This document shows positions 23,913 through 33,345 of a DNA stretch of 64,000 nt, piece by piece. The stretch covers positions 1 through 64,000 of the forward strand of contig JAEYYB010000071.1 in NCBI GenBank assembly GCA_023430975.1, read 5' to 3'. The stretch is from Bacillota bacterium. GTDB taxonomy: Bacteria; Bacillota; Clostridia; Acetivibrionales; DSM-2933. The translations under genes were made by a program, and so were the position numbers. Every line of letters begins with the position of its first letter. Position 1 is the first letter of the stretch. The notes beneath the pieces are model-generated. The model did not search any database. It saw only the letters and a list, made by a program, of their open reading frames with translations, and was not told where the DNA came from.

Positions 23913-26252
23913 GTGAAAAATTATACTTTGATTGTTAAGCTTTTTATTGCACTTTCACTTTTTATAATAATTCCTGTAATAATAGTTGCTACACTATCTA
24001 ACTATTCTATAATGAATTATTCGGAAACTGAAATCAGCAACTCAGGTATAAGTAAGTTAAAAGTATCCAAAAGCATCACTGAATTGTTAACTAACACTGT
24101 ACAAAAGGATGCTTTACGTATTTCCTTAGACAGCAACCTAACTAATTATTATGATTATACAAACTTTGAAGTCAATTCAAAAAATAAAGAAGAATTGTTT
24201 ATCATGTACCAGATCCAAAGTATGCTTGCAGGTGTTGTCAATACAAACGATAGATATCACTCGGTGTATCTGTATTTGGATAATTCGAACTATGTTATTA
24301 CAAGTGAAGATGTATGCCTTAAAGATAACTTTGATGACATAGAATGGGTTAAGCCATATAAGGCCAGTAAATATTCCAATGAACCCATATCATGGCTCAA
24401 CCCCAGGCTAGCCAATCAAAGACGTTTTAATAGTTCTGTGAATGAAACAAACACAGGCAATGTTTCCGCTTCATCAAACTATGTTCTTTCTTATATATAT
24501 CCGCTTACACCTTATACTACAAATTTAAGCGGGGCAATTGTGGTAAATGTGTATGAAGACTCATTAAGCAAATTAATTAACAGCAATAATTTAAACAGTG
24601 AAGGATGTATAAGCATTATAAATTCAAAAGGTCTTGGTGTTACAGATATTGATAAGACCCTGGTAGGTTCAAATATATCCTCCAAAGATTACATAAAAAG
24701 CGTATTGACCAGTAATAAACAAGAAGGATCTATTATCACAAAAATTAATAACAAAAAATACCTGGTAACTTACTTAAAATCTGACATAAAAGATTGGATA
24801 TTTGTGGGTACATTTTCACTTGATAACCTTACTAATACATTTACTTCAATAAGAATGCTTATAATATATATATCCCTTATACTTCTAGTTATAGGAATTT
24901 TTTTGTCATACTTCATTTCACGGAAGCTTTATAATCCTGTCAAAAAGCTCGTGAATGATATTAAGAACCGTAAGGGTATAGACATAATAGGTAATGAGAA
25001 TGAACTAGCCCTTTTATCAAAAGCATTTGATTCATTGATGAAGCAAGAAGATCAGCTTTTCAATACCATTGAAAAAAACACAAGACAACTAAAGGAAAAT
25101 TATTTATTGGGTTTACTCAAAGGCAGATCCTCTGAAGTTGATGAGTATCAAGATATGTTTCACAATCAATATTTTATTTGTGCAATTTTATCAATTGACC
25201 GTTTTAATGAGTTTGTTTCCAACTTTTCAAGTGATCACCAGTATTATTTAAAAACAGCCATACTAAGTACTTCTGAAGATGTAATTTCAGAATCCATACC
25301 ATGTTCAGGACTAGTTATGGAAAAAGATAAAATCGTACTTATCATGAACCCCGATACATCCGATTATGTTAAAACTGTTTCTGACTTGAAGCAGAGATTT
25401 GTTCTGATACAAAAAGAAGTGTCCAAGGTAATCGACAGCTCTGTTACTTTTAGTGTAGGAAATATTTATAACAGCCTGACAGATGTGAAAACATCCTATT
25501 TTGATGCACAAAACCTATTAAAACTCCGATTTATGAAGGGCCATGGAACTATAATAACCAATGAGGATACCTATACTGGAAATAGCAAGTATTATTATCC
25601 TTTTACATTCGAAAAACAGATTTTAAACTATGTTGATGCCGGTTCTAAAGAAGCCTTGATAAGTTCCTTAAGCGATTTTTTCGCTGATATTAAAGAAAAT
25701 AAAAAGCTGACATATGATAACGTTATTCTAATTATCAATCAGCTGCTTGGAAGCACTATAAAGTATCTCCTTAATTTGAATATAAGCGTCAGTGATATAT
25801 TCGGCAATGACTTTAATATTTACAACCAGTTGACGGAAATAGAAACTTTGGATGATGTCAGTTTGTGGCTGGCAAAAATATATCTTCGAATCATAGAATT
25901 CTGTGAAAAGCCAAAGGCTGATAATAAGGCACATATAACAAATATAATGAATTACATACACAAAAACTATAAAAAAGATATTGATATAAATATGCTGGCT
26001 GAACATGTAGGCTTAAGCTATTCACATGTCCGCAAGATATTTAATGATGAAACAGGTGAAAATATTGTAAACTACATAAACAATTTAAGAATTGAAGCAG
26101 CAAAGAGATTACTCAGGCAAACGGACATGAATGTAAACGAAATCGCACTCAGCCTTGGGTATAATAATAATCAGAGCTTTAATAGATTCTTTAAGAAGTA
26201 TGTAGGTATAACCCCCGGAGAGTACAGGAATGTTAAAGTTAAGGCTATGTAG
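23913..26252 (+). CDS. membrane-bound AraC-family regulator with extracellular sensor
   Basis: About 780-residue one-component regulator of the type found beside clostridial sugar importers. A first membrane helix lies at residues about 8-28 (LFIALSLFIIIPVIIVATL). A Cache-like extracellular domain runs to about 300, ending with DWIFVGTF, and a second helix at about 310-332. A linker with a degenerate central domain follows, and a C-terminal AraC HTH pair at about 680-780 (INMLAEHVGLSYSHVRKIF and FNRFFKKYVGITPGEYR). The GTG at 23913 has GAGGTG six bases upstream and is preferred to the GTG at 23904. It probably senses the imported oligosaccharide and activates the divergent importer. Confidence 0.88.
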   Translation: MKNYTLIVKLFIALSLFIIIPVIIVATLSNYSIMNYSETEISNSGISKLKVSKSITELLTNTVQKDALRISLDSNLTNYYDYTNFEVNSKNKEELFIMYQIQSMLAGVVNTNDRYHSVYLYLDNSNYVITSEDVCLKDNFDDIEWVKPYKASKYSNEPISWLNPRLANQRRFNSSVNETNTGNVSASSNYVLSYIYPLTPYTTNLSGAIVVNVYEDSLSKLINSNNLNSEGCISIINSKGLGVTDIDKTLVGSNISSKDYIKSVLTSNKQEGSIITKINNKKYLVTYLKSDIKDWIFVGTFSLDNLTNTFTSIRMLIIYISLILLVIGIFLSYFISRKLYNPVKKLVNDIKNRKGIDIIGNENELALLSKAFDSLMKQEDQLFNTIEKNTRQLKENYLLGLLKGRSSEVDEYQDMFHNQYFICAILSIDRFNEFVSNFSSDHQYYLKTAILSTSEDVISESIPCSGLVMEKDKIVLIMNPDTSDYVKTVSDLKQRFVLIQKEVSKVIDSSVTFSVGNIYNSLTDVKTSYFDAQNLLKLRFMKGHGTIITNEDTYTGNSKYYYPFTFEKQILNYVDAGSKEALISSLSDFFADIKENKKLTYDNVILIINQLLGSTIKYLLNLNISVSDIFGNDFNIYNQLTEIETLDDVSLWLAKIYLRIIEFCEKPKADNKAHITNIMNYIHKNYKKDIDINMLAEHVGLSYSHVRKIFNDETGENIVNYINNLRIEAAKRLLRQTDMNVNEIALSLGYNNNQSFNRFFKKYVGITPGEYRNVKVKAM

Positions 26253-26257
26253 ATATA

Positions 26258-26310
26258 GCTACCGAACTGTAAAGTTATATTAAGTGATATATCTTTGCAG
26301 TTCGGGTAGC
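26258..26310. terminator. strong hairpin between convergent genes
   Basis: GCTACCGAACTGTAAAG pairs with CTTTGCAGTTCGGGTAGC (one bulge). It starts 6 bases after the AraC stop and lies between it and the convergent GH3 gene. There is no long T-run, so the terminator role is inferred from position. Confidence 0.55.
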
Positions 26311-26371
26311 ATATGAAGCAGTATTTAAGGCATGCCTAATAAAAATCAAATTTATACTTTCTACTAAAACT

Positions 26372-28528
26372 CTATTGCATTTCCGTTAACTCAAATTTGG
26401 CCGTCTGAACCTTTGCACCTGTTAACTTCTGACTTCTTTCATCAGGCTGACTTCCTCCAACAAACACTTGAAACAACCCAGGCTCTAATATGCTTCTGCC
26501 CTCATCATCAACCATCGCCATTTGTTCAGGCTTTATATCAAATTCAACATCCATCTCTTCATCCCGCTTTAGATGAATTCTCTTAAAGCCCGCCAATTTC
26601 CACTTCGGAACACTACTGCTTGCCTCAATATCTTTCAGATACAGCTCTATTACTTCATCCGAATCATATTCTCCTACATTTTTAACTTTCACTTTGCATC
26701 CTATTTTCTCACCTGTATTGATTTTATCCTTGGAAAGCTTAAGTCCGCTATATTGGAACCTTGTATATCCAAGGCCATATCCAAAAGGATAAAGTGCTTC
26801 GTTCTCCATGTATTTATATGTGCGGTTCTTCATGGAGTAATCCTCAAAATCAGGAAGCTCTTCAGTAGTTCTGTAAAATGTAACAGGAAGCCTGCCCGCC
26901 GGGCTGAATTCTCCAAAAATCATTGATGCAATAGCCCTTCCTCCCTGAGCGCCAGGATACCATGCCTGCACTATTACAGGTATGTTTTCATCTGCCCATC
27001 TTACTGAAAGTGCACTGCCGGAGAGAAGAATCAATATAACAGGCTTTCCTATTTTATAAACAGCCTCTAATAGTTCCTGTTGAAGTCCTGGAAGGTCTAA
27101 ATGAATTTTATCCCCTCCTGCATACTCATTGGAGACATCACCTTGTTCCCCTTCTATTGTTGCATCAAGACCCATACACATAATTACCAGATCTGACATT
27201 TCGGCAGCTGCCAACGCCTCGGTAAACCTCTCTCTTGGATTTGAAAGACTTGTTTTTTCTTTAAACAGATGGCAACCGGACGAATAATTTATTCTTGTGC
27301 CCGGTAAAACCGCTTCGCGAATTCCTTCTAATACAGTTACGTATTCCGATGCAGTACCGAAATAGTTTCCTACTAAAGCATCTCTGCTATCGGCATTTGG
27401 ACCTATAACAGCTATTGATTTAATTTTTTTCTTCTCCAATGGAAGAATATTGTTTTCATTTTTCAGTAAAACAAGTGATTTCTTTGTTACTTCCAGTGCA
27501 AATTCCCTGTGTTCCTTGCTGTCATTTATTTCATAAGGAATTTTAGTGTAGGGTACACTGGAAGGATCATCAAACATTCCAAGCTTCATCCTTGTAACCA
27601 TAAGCCTTGTTACAGATTCGTCTATGGCTTCTTCAGTTACAAGACCTTCCTTGTGTGCTATGAGAAGATTTATATACATGTTTCCGCAGTTTAAATCACA
27701 GCCATTGTTTACCGCTAAAGCCACCGACTCCGGTGCTGTTTTTGTAACCATATGGAATTCATGAAAATCTTTTATAGCCCAACAGTCAGAAACTACATGA
27801 CCCTTAAAACCCCATTCTTCCCTTAAAATCCTCTTAAGCAGCGTACTACTGCCGCAGCAGGGCTCTCCGTTGGTACGGTTATAAGCACCCATAACAGCTT
27901 CCACATTCGCTTCCTTCACACACTCCTTAAAAGCCGGAAGATAAGTTTCACTCATATCTTTTTTGGATGCAATGGCATTAAACTCATGTCTCTTACTCTC
28001 AGGACCGCTATGTACTGCAAAGTGTTTGGCACATGCTGCAGACTTAAGATATTTATCATCACTTCCCTGCAAACCTTTAATGAATGCCACTCCCAGCCTT
28101 CCTGTCAGATAAGGGTCTTCTCCATAGGTCTCATGACCTCTTCCCCACCTTGGGTCTCTGAATATGTTCACATTTGGTGACCAGAATGTAAGTCCCTTAT
28201 AGATGTCATGATCCCCTTTTCGTTGAAACTCATGAAATTTTGCCCTGCCCTCTGTTGAAATCACATCTGCGATTTTATAAAGGAGTTCTTCATCAAATAT
28301 TGCAGCCATTCCTATAGCCTGAGGAAACATGGTAGCAGTTCCTGCCCTAGCTACTCCATGCAATGCTTCATTCCACCAGTTATAAGAAGGTATTTCCAAA
28401 CGTGGTATGGCCGGAGCCTCATGCAGCATCTGGGTTACCTTTTCCTCAAGCGTCATTCGAGATACTAAATCTTTTGCTCTTTCTTCAAAACTTAGTTTTG
28501 TGTTTTTATAATACGGTATCCCTTTCAT
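26372..28528 (-). CDS. glycoside hydrolase family 3 protein, probable beta-xylosidase
   Basis: 718-residue cytosolic enzyme (no signal peptide). N-terminal barrel: MTLEEKVTQMLHEAPAI, NVNIFRDPRWGRGHETYGEDP, the KHFAVHSGPESKRH catalytic-site loop and the nucleophile Asp248 in GHVVSDCWAI. The sandwich domain and a C-terminal fibronectin-III-like domain (from about residue 600) follow. SDC instead of SDW is typical of the xylosidase branch of GH3. It follows the GH67 gene by about 60 bp. Together they would trim imported (methyl)glucuronoxylo-oligosaccharides to xylose. A beta-glucosidase activity cannot be excluded. AGGAGG precedes the ATG. Confidence 0.88.
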   Translation of the reverse strand: MKGIPYYKNTKLSFEERAKDLVSRMTLEEKVTQMLHEAPAIPRLEIPSYNWWNEALHGVARAGTATMFPQAIGMAAIFDEELLYKIADVISTEGRAKFHEFQRKGDHDIYKGLTFWSPNVNIFRDPRWGRGHETYGEDPYLTGRLGVAFIKGLQGSDDKYLKSAACAKHFAVHSGPESKRHEFNAIASKKDMSETYLPAFKECVKEANVEAVMGAYNRTNGEPCCGSSTLLKRILREEWGFKGHVVSDCWAIKDFHEFHMVTKTAPESVALAVNNGCDLNCGNMYINLLIAHKEGLVTEEAIDESVTRLMVTRMKLGMFDDPSSVPYTKIPYEINDSKEHREFALEVTKKSLVLLKNENNILPLEKKKIKSIAVIGPNADSRDALVGNYFGTASEYVTVLEGIREAVLPGTRINYSSGCHLFKEKTSLSNPRERFTEALAAAEMSDLVIMCMGLDATIEGEQGDVSNEYAGGDKIHLDLPGLQQELLEAVYKIGKPVILILLSGSALSVRWADENIPVIVQAWYPGAQGGRAIASMIFGEFSPAGRLPVTFYRTTEELPDFEDYSMKNRTYKYMENEALYPFGYGLGYTRFQYSGLKLSKDKINTGEKIGCKVKVKNVGEYDSDEVIELYLKDIEASSSVPKWKLAGFKRIHLKRDEEMDVEFDIKPEQMAMVDDEGRSILEPGLFQVFVGGSQPDERSQKLTGAKVQTAKFELTEMQ

Positions 28529-28547
28529 AAAAAGCCTCCTGATAATT

Positions 28548-28594
28548 AGTCATGATCAAAAATATTTTCCGCTATAAATTTGGCCCATGCCTTA
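28548..28594. repeat. short family C repeat copy
   Basis: Starts AGTCATGATCAAAAATAT, TTCCGCTATAAATTT as in the copy at 4206, and ends CCATGCCTTAATAG. The right end contains the TAA stop codon (minus strand) of the alpha-glucuronidase. Confidence 0.6.
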
Positions 28595-30682
28595 ATAGAT
28601 TGTTCTGTCCAATTCATCCTTTATTCCTGTTTTTCTATAAAAATATGAATTAATTACATCACGCCATTCCTTAGCATGCTCTATCTGCCCTTCCAGCCTC
28701 TCAAGGACATGCTGATAAATGTCACAATCAACCGTTTCCCTAATGCTCTGCCACTGTTCTTTCAAATTAATTGCCTGCTCCACTCCTTTAAAGTGAGTGT
28801 TATATATATGTTGAATAATAGTTTCACCAGATTTCAGCTTGTATATGTAAGGAACGTGGTGAAAAAACAACAAAAGCTCCTCAGGGCAAGTATCCAAATT
28901 CTCATACATTTGTGCATTATCTTGATGGTACTGATTGGTATATCCTGTTCCGTTTTTCACAGTACGGTCAACCCCTATTCCCTTATAGTCGGCACGATGG
29001 TAGGTACCCCATTTGTCATACTCATACCCGTCAACGTTAGGGCCATAATGGTGATTTGGATTTACCATCCATCCTATGCCAAGAGGTGATGTATAATTCT
29101 CGTATATTCTCCATGAGCTTAAAAGCATTTTTAAAATAGTATCAACTACAGCTTTATCAGTGGAGTAAGTTAGTTTTATCCACTCATCAGTTATCTCCTC
29201 TTTTGATAAATCAGGGTTCCAGCATAAACGCCCAAATCCATAAAGATTTGACTGAGCTAATTGAAAACCCGTCCAGTTCATGTCATCACCAACATTTCCA
29301 ACTGCTGCAATTCCTCCATACTTATTGTTAAATGGCTTCCCATTTACAATCTTCTTTACAGTTGAGCCTTTTCCAATTGCATATGTATCAAAGTCCAGTA
29401 TTTCCTTCCACATTGGTACCAGATAGCACAAGTGTTTCTGCTGACCTGTATACTCTTGTGTAACCTGAAGCTCAAGAATTGTATTTGTCTTCTTAAGTCC
29501 TCCGAATAAAGGCGATACCGGCTCTCTTACCTGGAAATCCATTGGACCGTTTTTAATCTGCAGTATAACATTATCAAGAAACATTCCGTCCAGAGGCATA
29601 AAATGATCATATGCAGCTTTTGCCCTGTCAGTTTTTCTATCCCGCCAATCCTGAAGACAATTATATACAAAACACCTCCAGATAACTATACCTCCATGAG
29701 GCATAAGAGCTTCCGCCAGCATATTTGCCCCATCTGCATGGTTTCTGTTGTATGTAAATGGTCCCGGCCTGAACTCTGAATCGGCTTTCACCAGAAACCC
29801 GCCAAAATCCGGTATATACCTGTAAATTTCATCAGCCTTCCTTTTCCACCACATCCTCACATCAGCATCAAAAGGATCCGCTGTGTTAAGTTCTCCAATC
29901 TCAATGGGAGATGCAAAATTTATGCTTAAGTATGTTTTGATGCCGTATTCCCTGAATACATTTGCTATTCTCATAACATAAGGAAGAAAATCTTCTCTAA
30001 TAAGCCTTGTTTCAATTTTATGCACATTAACGTTATTTATTGCTATACCATTAATGCCTATTGACGCTAATAGACTTCCATAATCCCTTATTCTTTTTAA
30101 ATTTCCCGTAATTTTATTATTCGCGTAAAATATTGATTTTCCTGCATAACCTCTTTCAATACTTCCATCAATGTTATCCCAGTGATTAATGATCCTTAAT
30201 GGGTTAGATGGATTTTCAAGCCTTCTTATTCCGTCAAGTTCCGTATTGGTACTAATAAGCCTTAGCAGGGAAAAGGTGCCGTAAAGCACGCCCTTATCTG
30301 TTTTTCCGGTAACAATTATATAATCTTTGTCCCCTGTCTTAACAGATTTTATCAGAAAACCTTCATCACCTATGTCACTTTTTTCATTTATTTCAATGCA
30401 GTTATCAACTGTGTTTAGCTTTTCCAATGTTCCAATAAGTATAAAGGATGGCTTATCAATTGATCCCGATATAATGGGTTTTACCCCTAACATTCCATTG
30501 ATACCTATACTAATCTCCGTTAAAGCAGACTGTAAAACCCGCGTATCCTCAAATGTAACAATATTGCTGCACCATTTTAAATATTTTTGGGCCAAAATAG
30601 TATCTTTAAACCTTTTGTACCTCAACCAGCAACTGTAGCTGCTATTTAGATCACAATCCTTTTCAGTGCCTGATTCTACCAT
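28592..30682 (-). CDS. aguA: alpha-glucuronidase, glycoside hydrolase family 67
   Basis: 696-residue intracellular enzyme that removes (4-O-methyl)glucuronic acid from the non-reducing end of aldouronic acids. Seen: the N-terminal CWLRYKRFKD, a barrel with FGGFLVKADSEFRPGPFTYN (acid/base region; most GH67 enzymes have NSEGQPGP here), DGMFLDNVILQIKNGPMDF with FQVREPVSPLF, and the C-terminal YHQDNAQMYEN region. Length is normal. AGGGGG precedes the ATG. It is the link between xylan debranching and the glucuronate catabolic genes to the right. The stop codon is in a family C repeat end. Confidence 0.93.
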   Translation of the reverse strand: MVESGTEKDCDLNSSYSCWLRYKRFKDTILAQKYLKWCSNIVTFEDTRVLQSALTEISIGINGMLGVKPIISGSIDKPSFILIGTLEKLNTVDNCIEINEKSDIGDEGFLIKSVKTGDKDYIIVTGKTDKGVLYGTFSLLRLISTNTELDGIRRLENPSNPLRIINHWDNIDGSIERGYAGKSIFYANNKITGNLKRIRDYGSLLASIGINGIAINNVNVHKIETRLIREDFLPYVMRIANVFREYGIKTYLSINFASPIEIGELNTADPFDADVRMWWKRKADEIYRYIPDFGGFLVKADSEFRPGPFTYNRNHADGANMLAEALMPHGGIVIWRCFVYNCLQDWRDRKTDRAKAAYDHFMPLDGMFLDNVILQIKNGPMDFQVREPVSPLFGGLKKTNTILELQVTQEYTGQQKHLCYLVPMWKEILDFDTYAIGKGSTVKKIVNGKPFNNKYGGIAAVGNVGDDMNWTGFQLAQSNLYGFGRLCWNPDLSKEEITDEWIKLTYSTDKAVVDTILKMLLSSWRIYENYTSPLGIGWMVNPNHHYGPNVDGYEYDKWGTYHRADYKGIGVDRTVKNGTGYTNQYHQDNAQMYENLDTCPEELLLFFHHVPYIYKLKSGETIIQHIYNTHFKGVEQAINLKEQWQSIRETVDCDIYQHVLERLEGQIEHAKEWRDVINSYFYRKTGIKDELDRTIY

Positions 30683-30992
30683 TTAATTACCCCCTTATCA
30701 CTATATAATAAGTATTTTTAAGCAAGTAACAGTTTAGCATTTTCACATAATTTTATTTTAATATAAATGCTTGTTATAAAGAATAGAATAAATAAAGCTT
30801 ACTTGTAAAAATTAAAGATTTTATTGAGATATTTAAAGCAATAATATAATATATTTATAGATGCTATATCACTCTGCATCCCTTTTGAAATCAGCAAAAT
30901 TATTTTATCATTTAAAATAAACACAAGAATTTTTAGTTGTAAAAATCAAATGGTTTTTCTAGTGAAATCAATACCAAAATGAGGCTAATAAT
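30683..30992. promoter_or_regulatory. divergent AT-rich promoter region, aguA / AraC regulator
   Basis: 310 bases between aguA (leftwards) and an AraC regulator (rightwards). Very AT-rich, without an ORF or a repeat-family copy. Position implies both promoters and regulator sites, but no specific element is claimed. Confidence 0.45.
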
Positions 30993-31793
30993 ATGGTATA
31001 CAATGATATTGACAACCTTATACCCAGCATTAAATATTTTGTTAACAGAAAATCAACACCATCGTGGTGCGTTGAAAACAGCATTATTGACTTTAATGAC
31101 CTCACATTTGTATATTCAGGACAAGCATTATATAATGTTAACGGTGTTGAATACCTATCAAAACCTGGGGATTTTATTTATATAACAAAGGGAAGTGTGC
31201 GACAGGCACATACTTATTCTGATAATCCGGTGAGATGCTTTGCTATTAATTTTGACTGGCATATGCCTGGTGATAATATTGCACCGCTGCCTCTCCCCAC
31301 CATATTTAGAACAGGCCTTTTTAATGAGCTGTTGGATTTATATAAGGACCTTGATTCTGTATGGATTGAAAAAAATCCTGGCTATATTCTAAAATCCAGG
31401 GCAATATTTATGCTGATTCTTCACAAGCTGTTATATATCACTCATTATAACAAATTAGCACTCCCATCGGATATGCGTATACAAAAGGTAAAGGATTACA
31501 TTCTCAAAAACTATAATAAGAATATATCCATTGATGATTTATCAGGAATTACATGCCTTAACCCCATTTATCTTGGTGCCCTTTTCAAAAAGTACAATAA
31601 TTGCTCAATTAAAGAATATATAAACAAGGTGCGGATAAATGTTTCGGAAGACCTCCTTTGTACAGGAGGATATACAGTAAGCGAGGCAGCCCAGCTAAGC
31701 GGCTTTAGCGATATTTTTTATTTCAGCAAGGTTTTTAAAAAGTATAAAGGTTTTCCTCCCTCAGATGCCTTAAAGGCCAGAAAAGCATTTTAA
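30993..31793 (+). CDS. AraC-family transcriptional regulator (cupin sensor)
   Basis: 266 residues. The N-terminal cupin-like sugar-binding domain (YLSKPGDFIYITKGSVRQAHTY, residues about 50-75) is followed by a helical linker and two HTH motifs from about 165 to 262 (ISIDDLSGITCLNPIYLGALF and VSEAAQLSGFSDIFYFSKVF). Cytosolic. It is divergent from the aguA-GH3 pair, the most likely target. GAGG lies upstream of the ATG. A rho-independent terminator follows. Confidence 0.9.
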   Translation: MVYNDIDNLIPSIKYFVNRKSTPSWCVENSIIDFNDLTFVYSGQALYNVNGVEYLSKPGDFIYITKGSVRQAHTYSDNPVRCFAINFDWHMPGDNIAPLPLPTIFRTGLFNELLDLYKDLDSVWIEKNPGYILKSRAIFMLILHKLLYITHYNKLALPSDMRIQKVKDYILKNYNKNISIDDLSGITCLNPIYLGALFKKYNNCSIKEYINKVRINVSEDLLCTGGYTVSEAAQLSGFSDIFYFSKVFKKYKGFPPSDALKARKAF

Positions 31794-31842
31794 GTAATGT
31801 CAAAATATTAATAGAGGTCAACTTTATAATGTATTATAGCAA

Positions 31843-31890
31843 AAAAGAGAGATGGCAGCATTACAATCTACAGCTAAATCTCTTTTATAA
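31843..31890 (+). terminator. rho-independent terminator after AraC gene
   Basis: AAAAGAGAGAT pairs with AATCTCTTTT with a small bulge, followed by a T-rich tail (TATAATATTTTTT). Confidence 0.7.
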
Positions 31891-31971
31891 TATTTTTTAA
31901 TTTATTCTTTATATATTCATCCCTAAATTATATTCTATAGTCTCTATGAACTTCCTCATCTTATAGCTTTT

Positions 31972-32009
31972 TATATTAAAATGTAATAGATTTATCACTT
32001 TTAATATAT
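31972..32009. repeat. minimal family A repeat (both termini, no middle)
   Basis: TATATTAAAATGTAATAG joined to ATTTATCACTTTTAATATAT: only terminal sequences of family A remain, as after an internal deletion. Confidence 0.6.
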
Positions 32010-32084
32010 GAACAAAATTACGAAGTGATTTTGCAACCTTAGTGTTGTCGTGAGAAATTATGGTGTAGAATACACCATGATTTC

Positions 32085-33323
32085 CTATACATGAATAAAG
32101 CCCCAGAAGTTGACTCCAAATAATTTTTCTACATCCCTATTGATTTGCTCTTCGGTAACTTTATAATTCATCGCTAAAAGATCACTGTATTTCTCAACAA
32201 GCACCCTGGAAATCACAGTCTTAGAGTGTTCCCACTTGCTTATAAGCTGTTCAAATACACGGCAGTCCGAATGCTGCGGAATAAAAGATGTTCCCAGCCA
32301 CTCAATCCTGATTCTTGTTATTTGATCTATTAACGATGGTGAATTAAGATACCACCAGCACCCGAAAATCATTAAGTTGTTGAACTTTCTCGCTGTAACA
32401 ACAAGCTCATGCTGATTTTCGAGAGACAGCAATGTTACAAGGAACTTATTATTTTTATAATTTGAACAAAGGTATTCCAGTTCTTTTATTTCTGCTTTAG
32501 CCAGAGAGTCTCCTGCCAATTCCAAATCAGGGTTTACAGCACGTTTTACCCCGATCATTAAAGCAAAAGGTATGTTTTTCTGTCTGCATACGGGCAAAAT
32601 ACACTTGTCAATAATTTTAGCCCTGATTGAACCGTCAAACATAGTAAAATCAGGGGGAAGGGATACAGCACAGTATAATGCCTCCATCCTGTCTATGTTC
32701 TCAATAAGAAACCTTTTTATTTCATCTATGGTTTGACCTGACAAATCCTTGTTCACATCAAATCCAAGCTTTTTTAGTTCCGTAAGAGAATCCTCCCAGT
32801 TATTTAATATTCTGTCAACCCTAAGGGCAGCTTTAAACCTGTCATCTTTAACATATCCATCTTCCCAAACTGCACTTTCAGTTTTATCAAGCGGATCATT
32901 AGTCATAACAACACATTTTAATGAGGCTATATCAAATACTCTATCTATATGCTCCTTAAGGGGTATTGATCTAAAATATTCACGGTAATAGTTCAAATCT
33001 TTATTATTTACGTCTAATCCAAGCTTGTTAAATATGGCGATGATTGATCTTGCAGGTTCACTTACAGGAGAATTTTTTATAAATAAGGTATCCCATACGC
33101 ATTGTGCCTGATCACTTTTACTCATCTTATAAAAACCTGGACCATCCATATCTATTTGCCTCATTGCCTCTGCAACCAGATAATGGTATGTCAGCAATTC
33201 ATCTATGCCATAAAGAAACAAACTTCCAAAACACTCCGAAAAAAGGTGGGTGTGAATATCGGTTATTCTCACCATCCTAACTGCCTTATCCACTAATTGT
33301 GCCAATTCATTTATATTATTCAT
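32085..33323 (-). CDS. uxaC: glucuronate (uronate) isomerase
   Basis: Amidohydrolase-fold enzyme isomerising D-glucuronate to D-fructuronate. Seen: the metal-binding RITDIHTHLFSECFGSLFLYGIDELLTYHYL opening and conserved MIGVKRAVNPDLEL and FGCWWYLNSPSLI near the C-terminus. About 412 residues from the chosen start, shorter than E. coli UxaC (about 470), and clearly of the divergent Firmicute-type group. The ATG at 33323 is used because GGAGGAGAT lies upstream; an upstream in-frame start would overlap kdgK. Neighbours kdgK and kdgA and the uxuB/uxuA genes beyond the island confirm the pathway. Confidence 0.87.
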   Translation of the reverse strand: MNNINELAQLVDKAVRMVRITDIHTHLFSECFGSLFLYGIDELLTYHYLVAEAMRQIDMDGPGFYKMSKSDQAQCVWDTLFIKNSPVSEPARSIIAIFNKLGLDVNNKDLNYYREYFRSIPLKEHIDRVFDIASLKCVVMTNDPLDKTESAVWEDGYVKDDRFKAALRVDRILNNWEDSLTELKKLGFDVNKDLSGQTIDEIKRFLIENIDRMEALYCAVSLPPDFTMFDGSIRAKIIDKCILPVCRQKNIPFALMIGVKRAVNPDLELAGDSLAKAEIKELEYLCSNYKNNKFLVTLLSLENQHELVVTARKFNNLMIFGCWWYLNSPSLIDQITRIRIEWLGTSFIPQHSDCRVFEQLISKWEHSKTVISRVLVEKYSDLLAMNYKVTEEQINRDVEKLFGVNFWGFIHV

Positions 33324-33345
33324 ATGCTTTCCGATCTCCTCCGGA

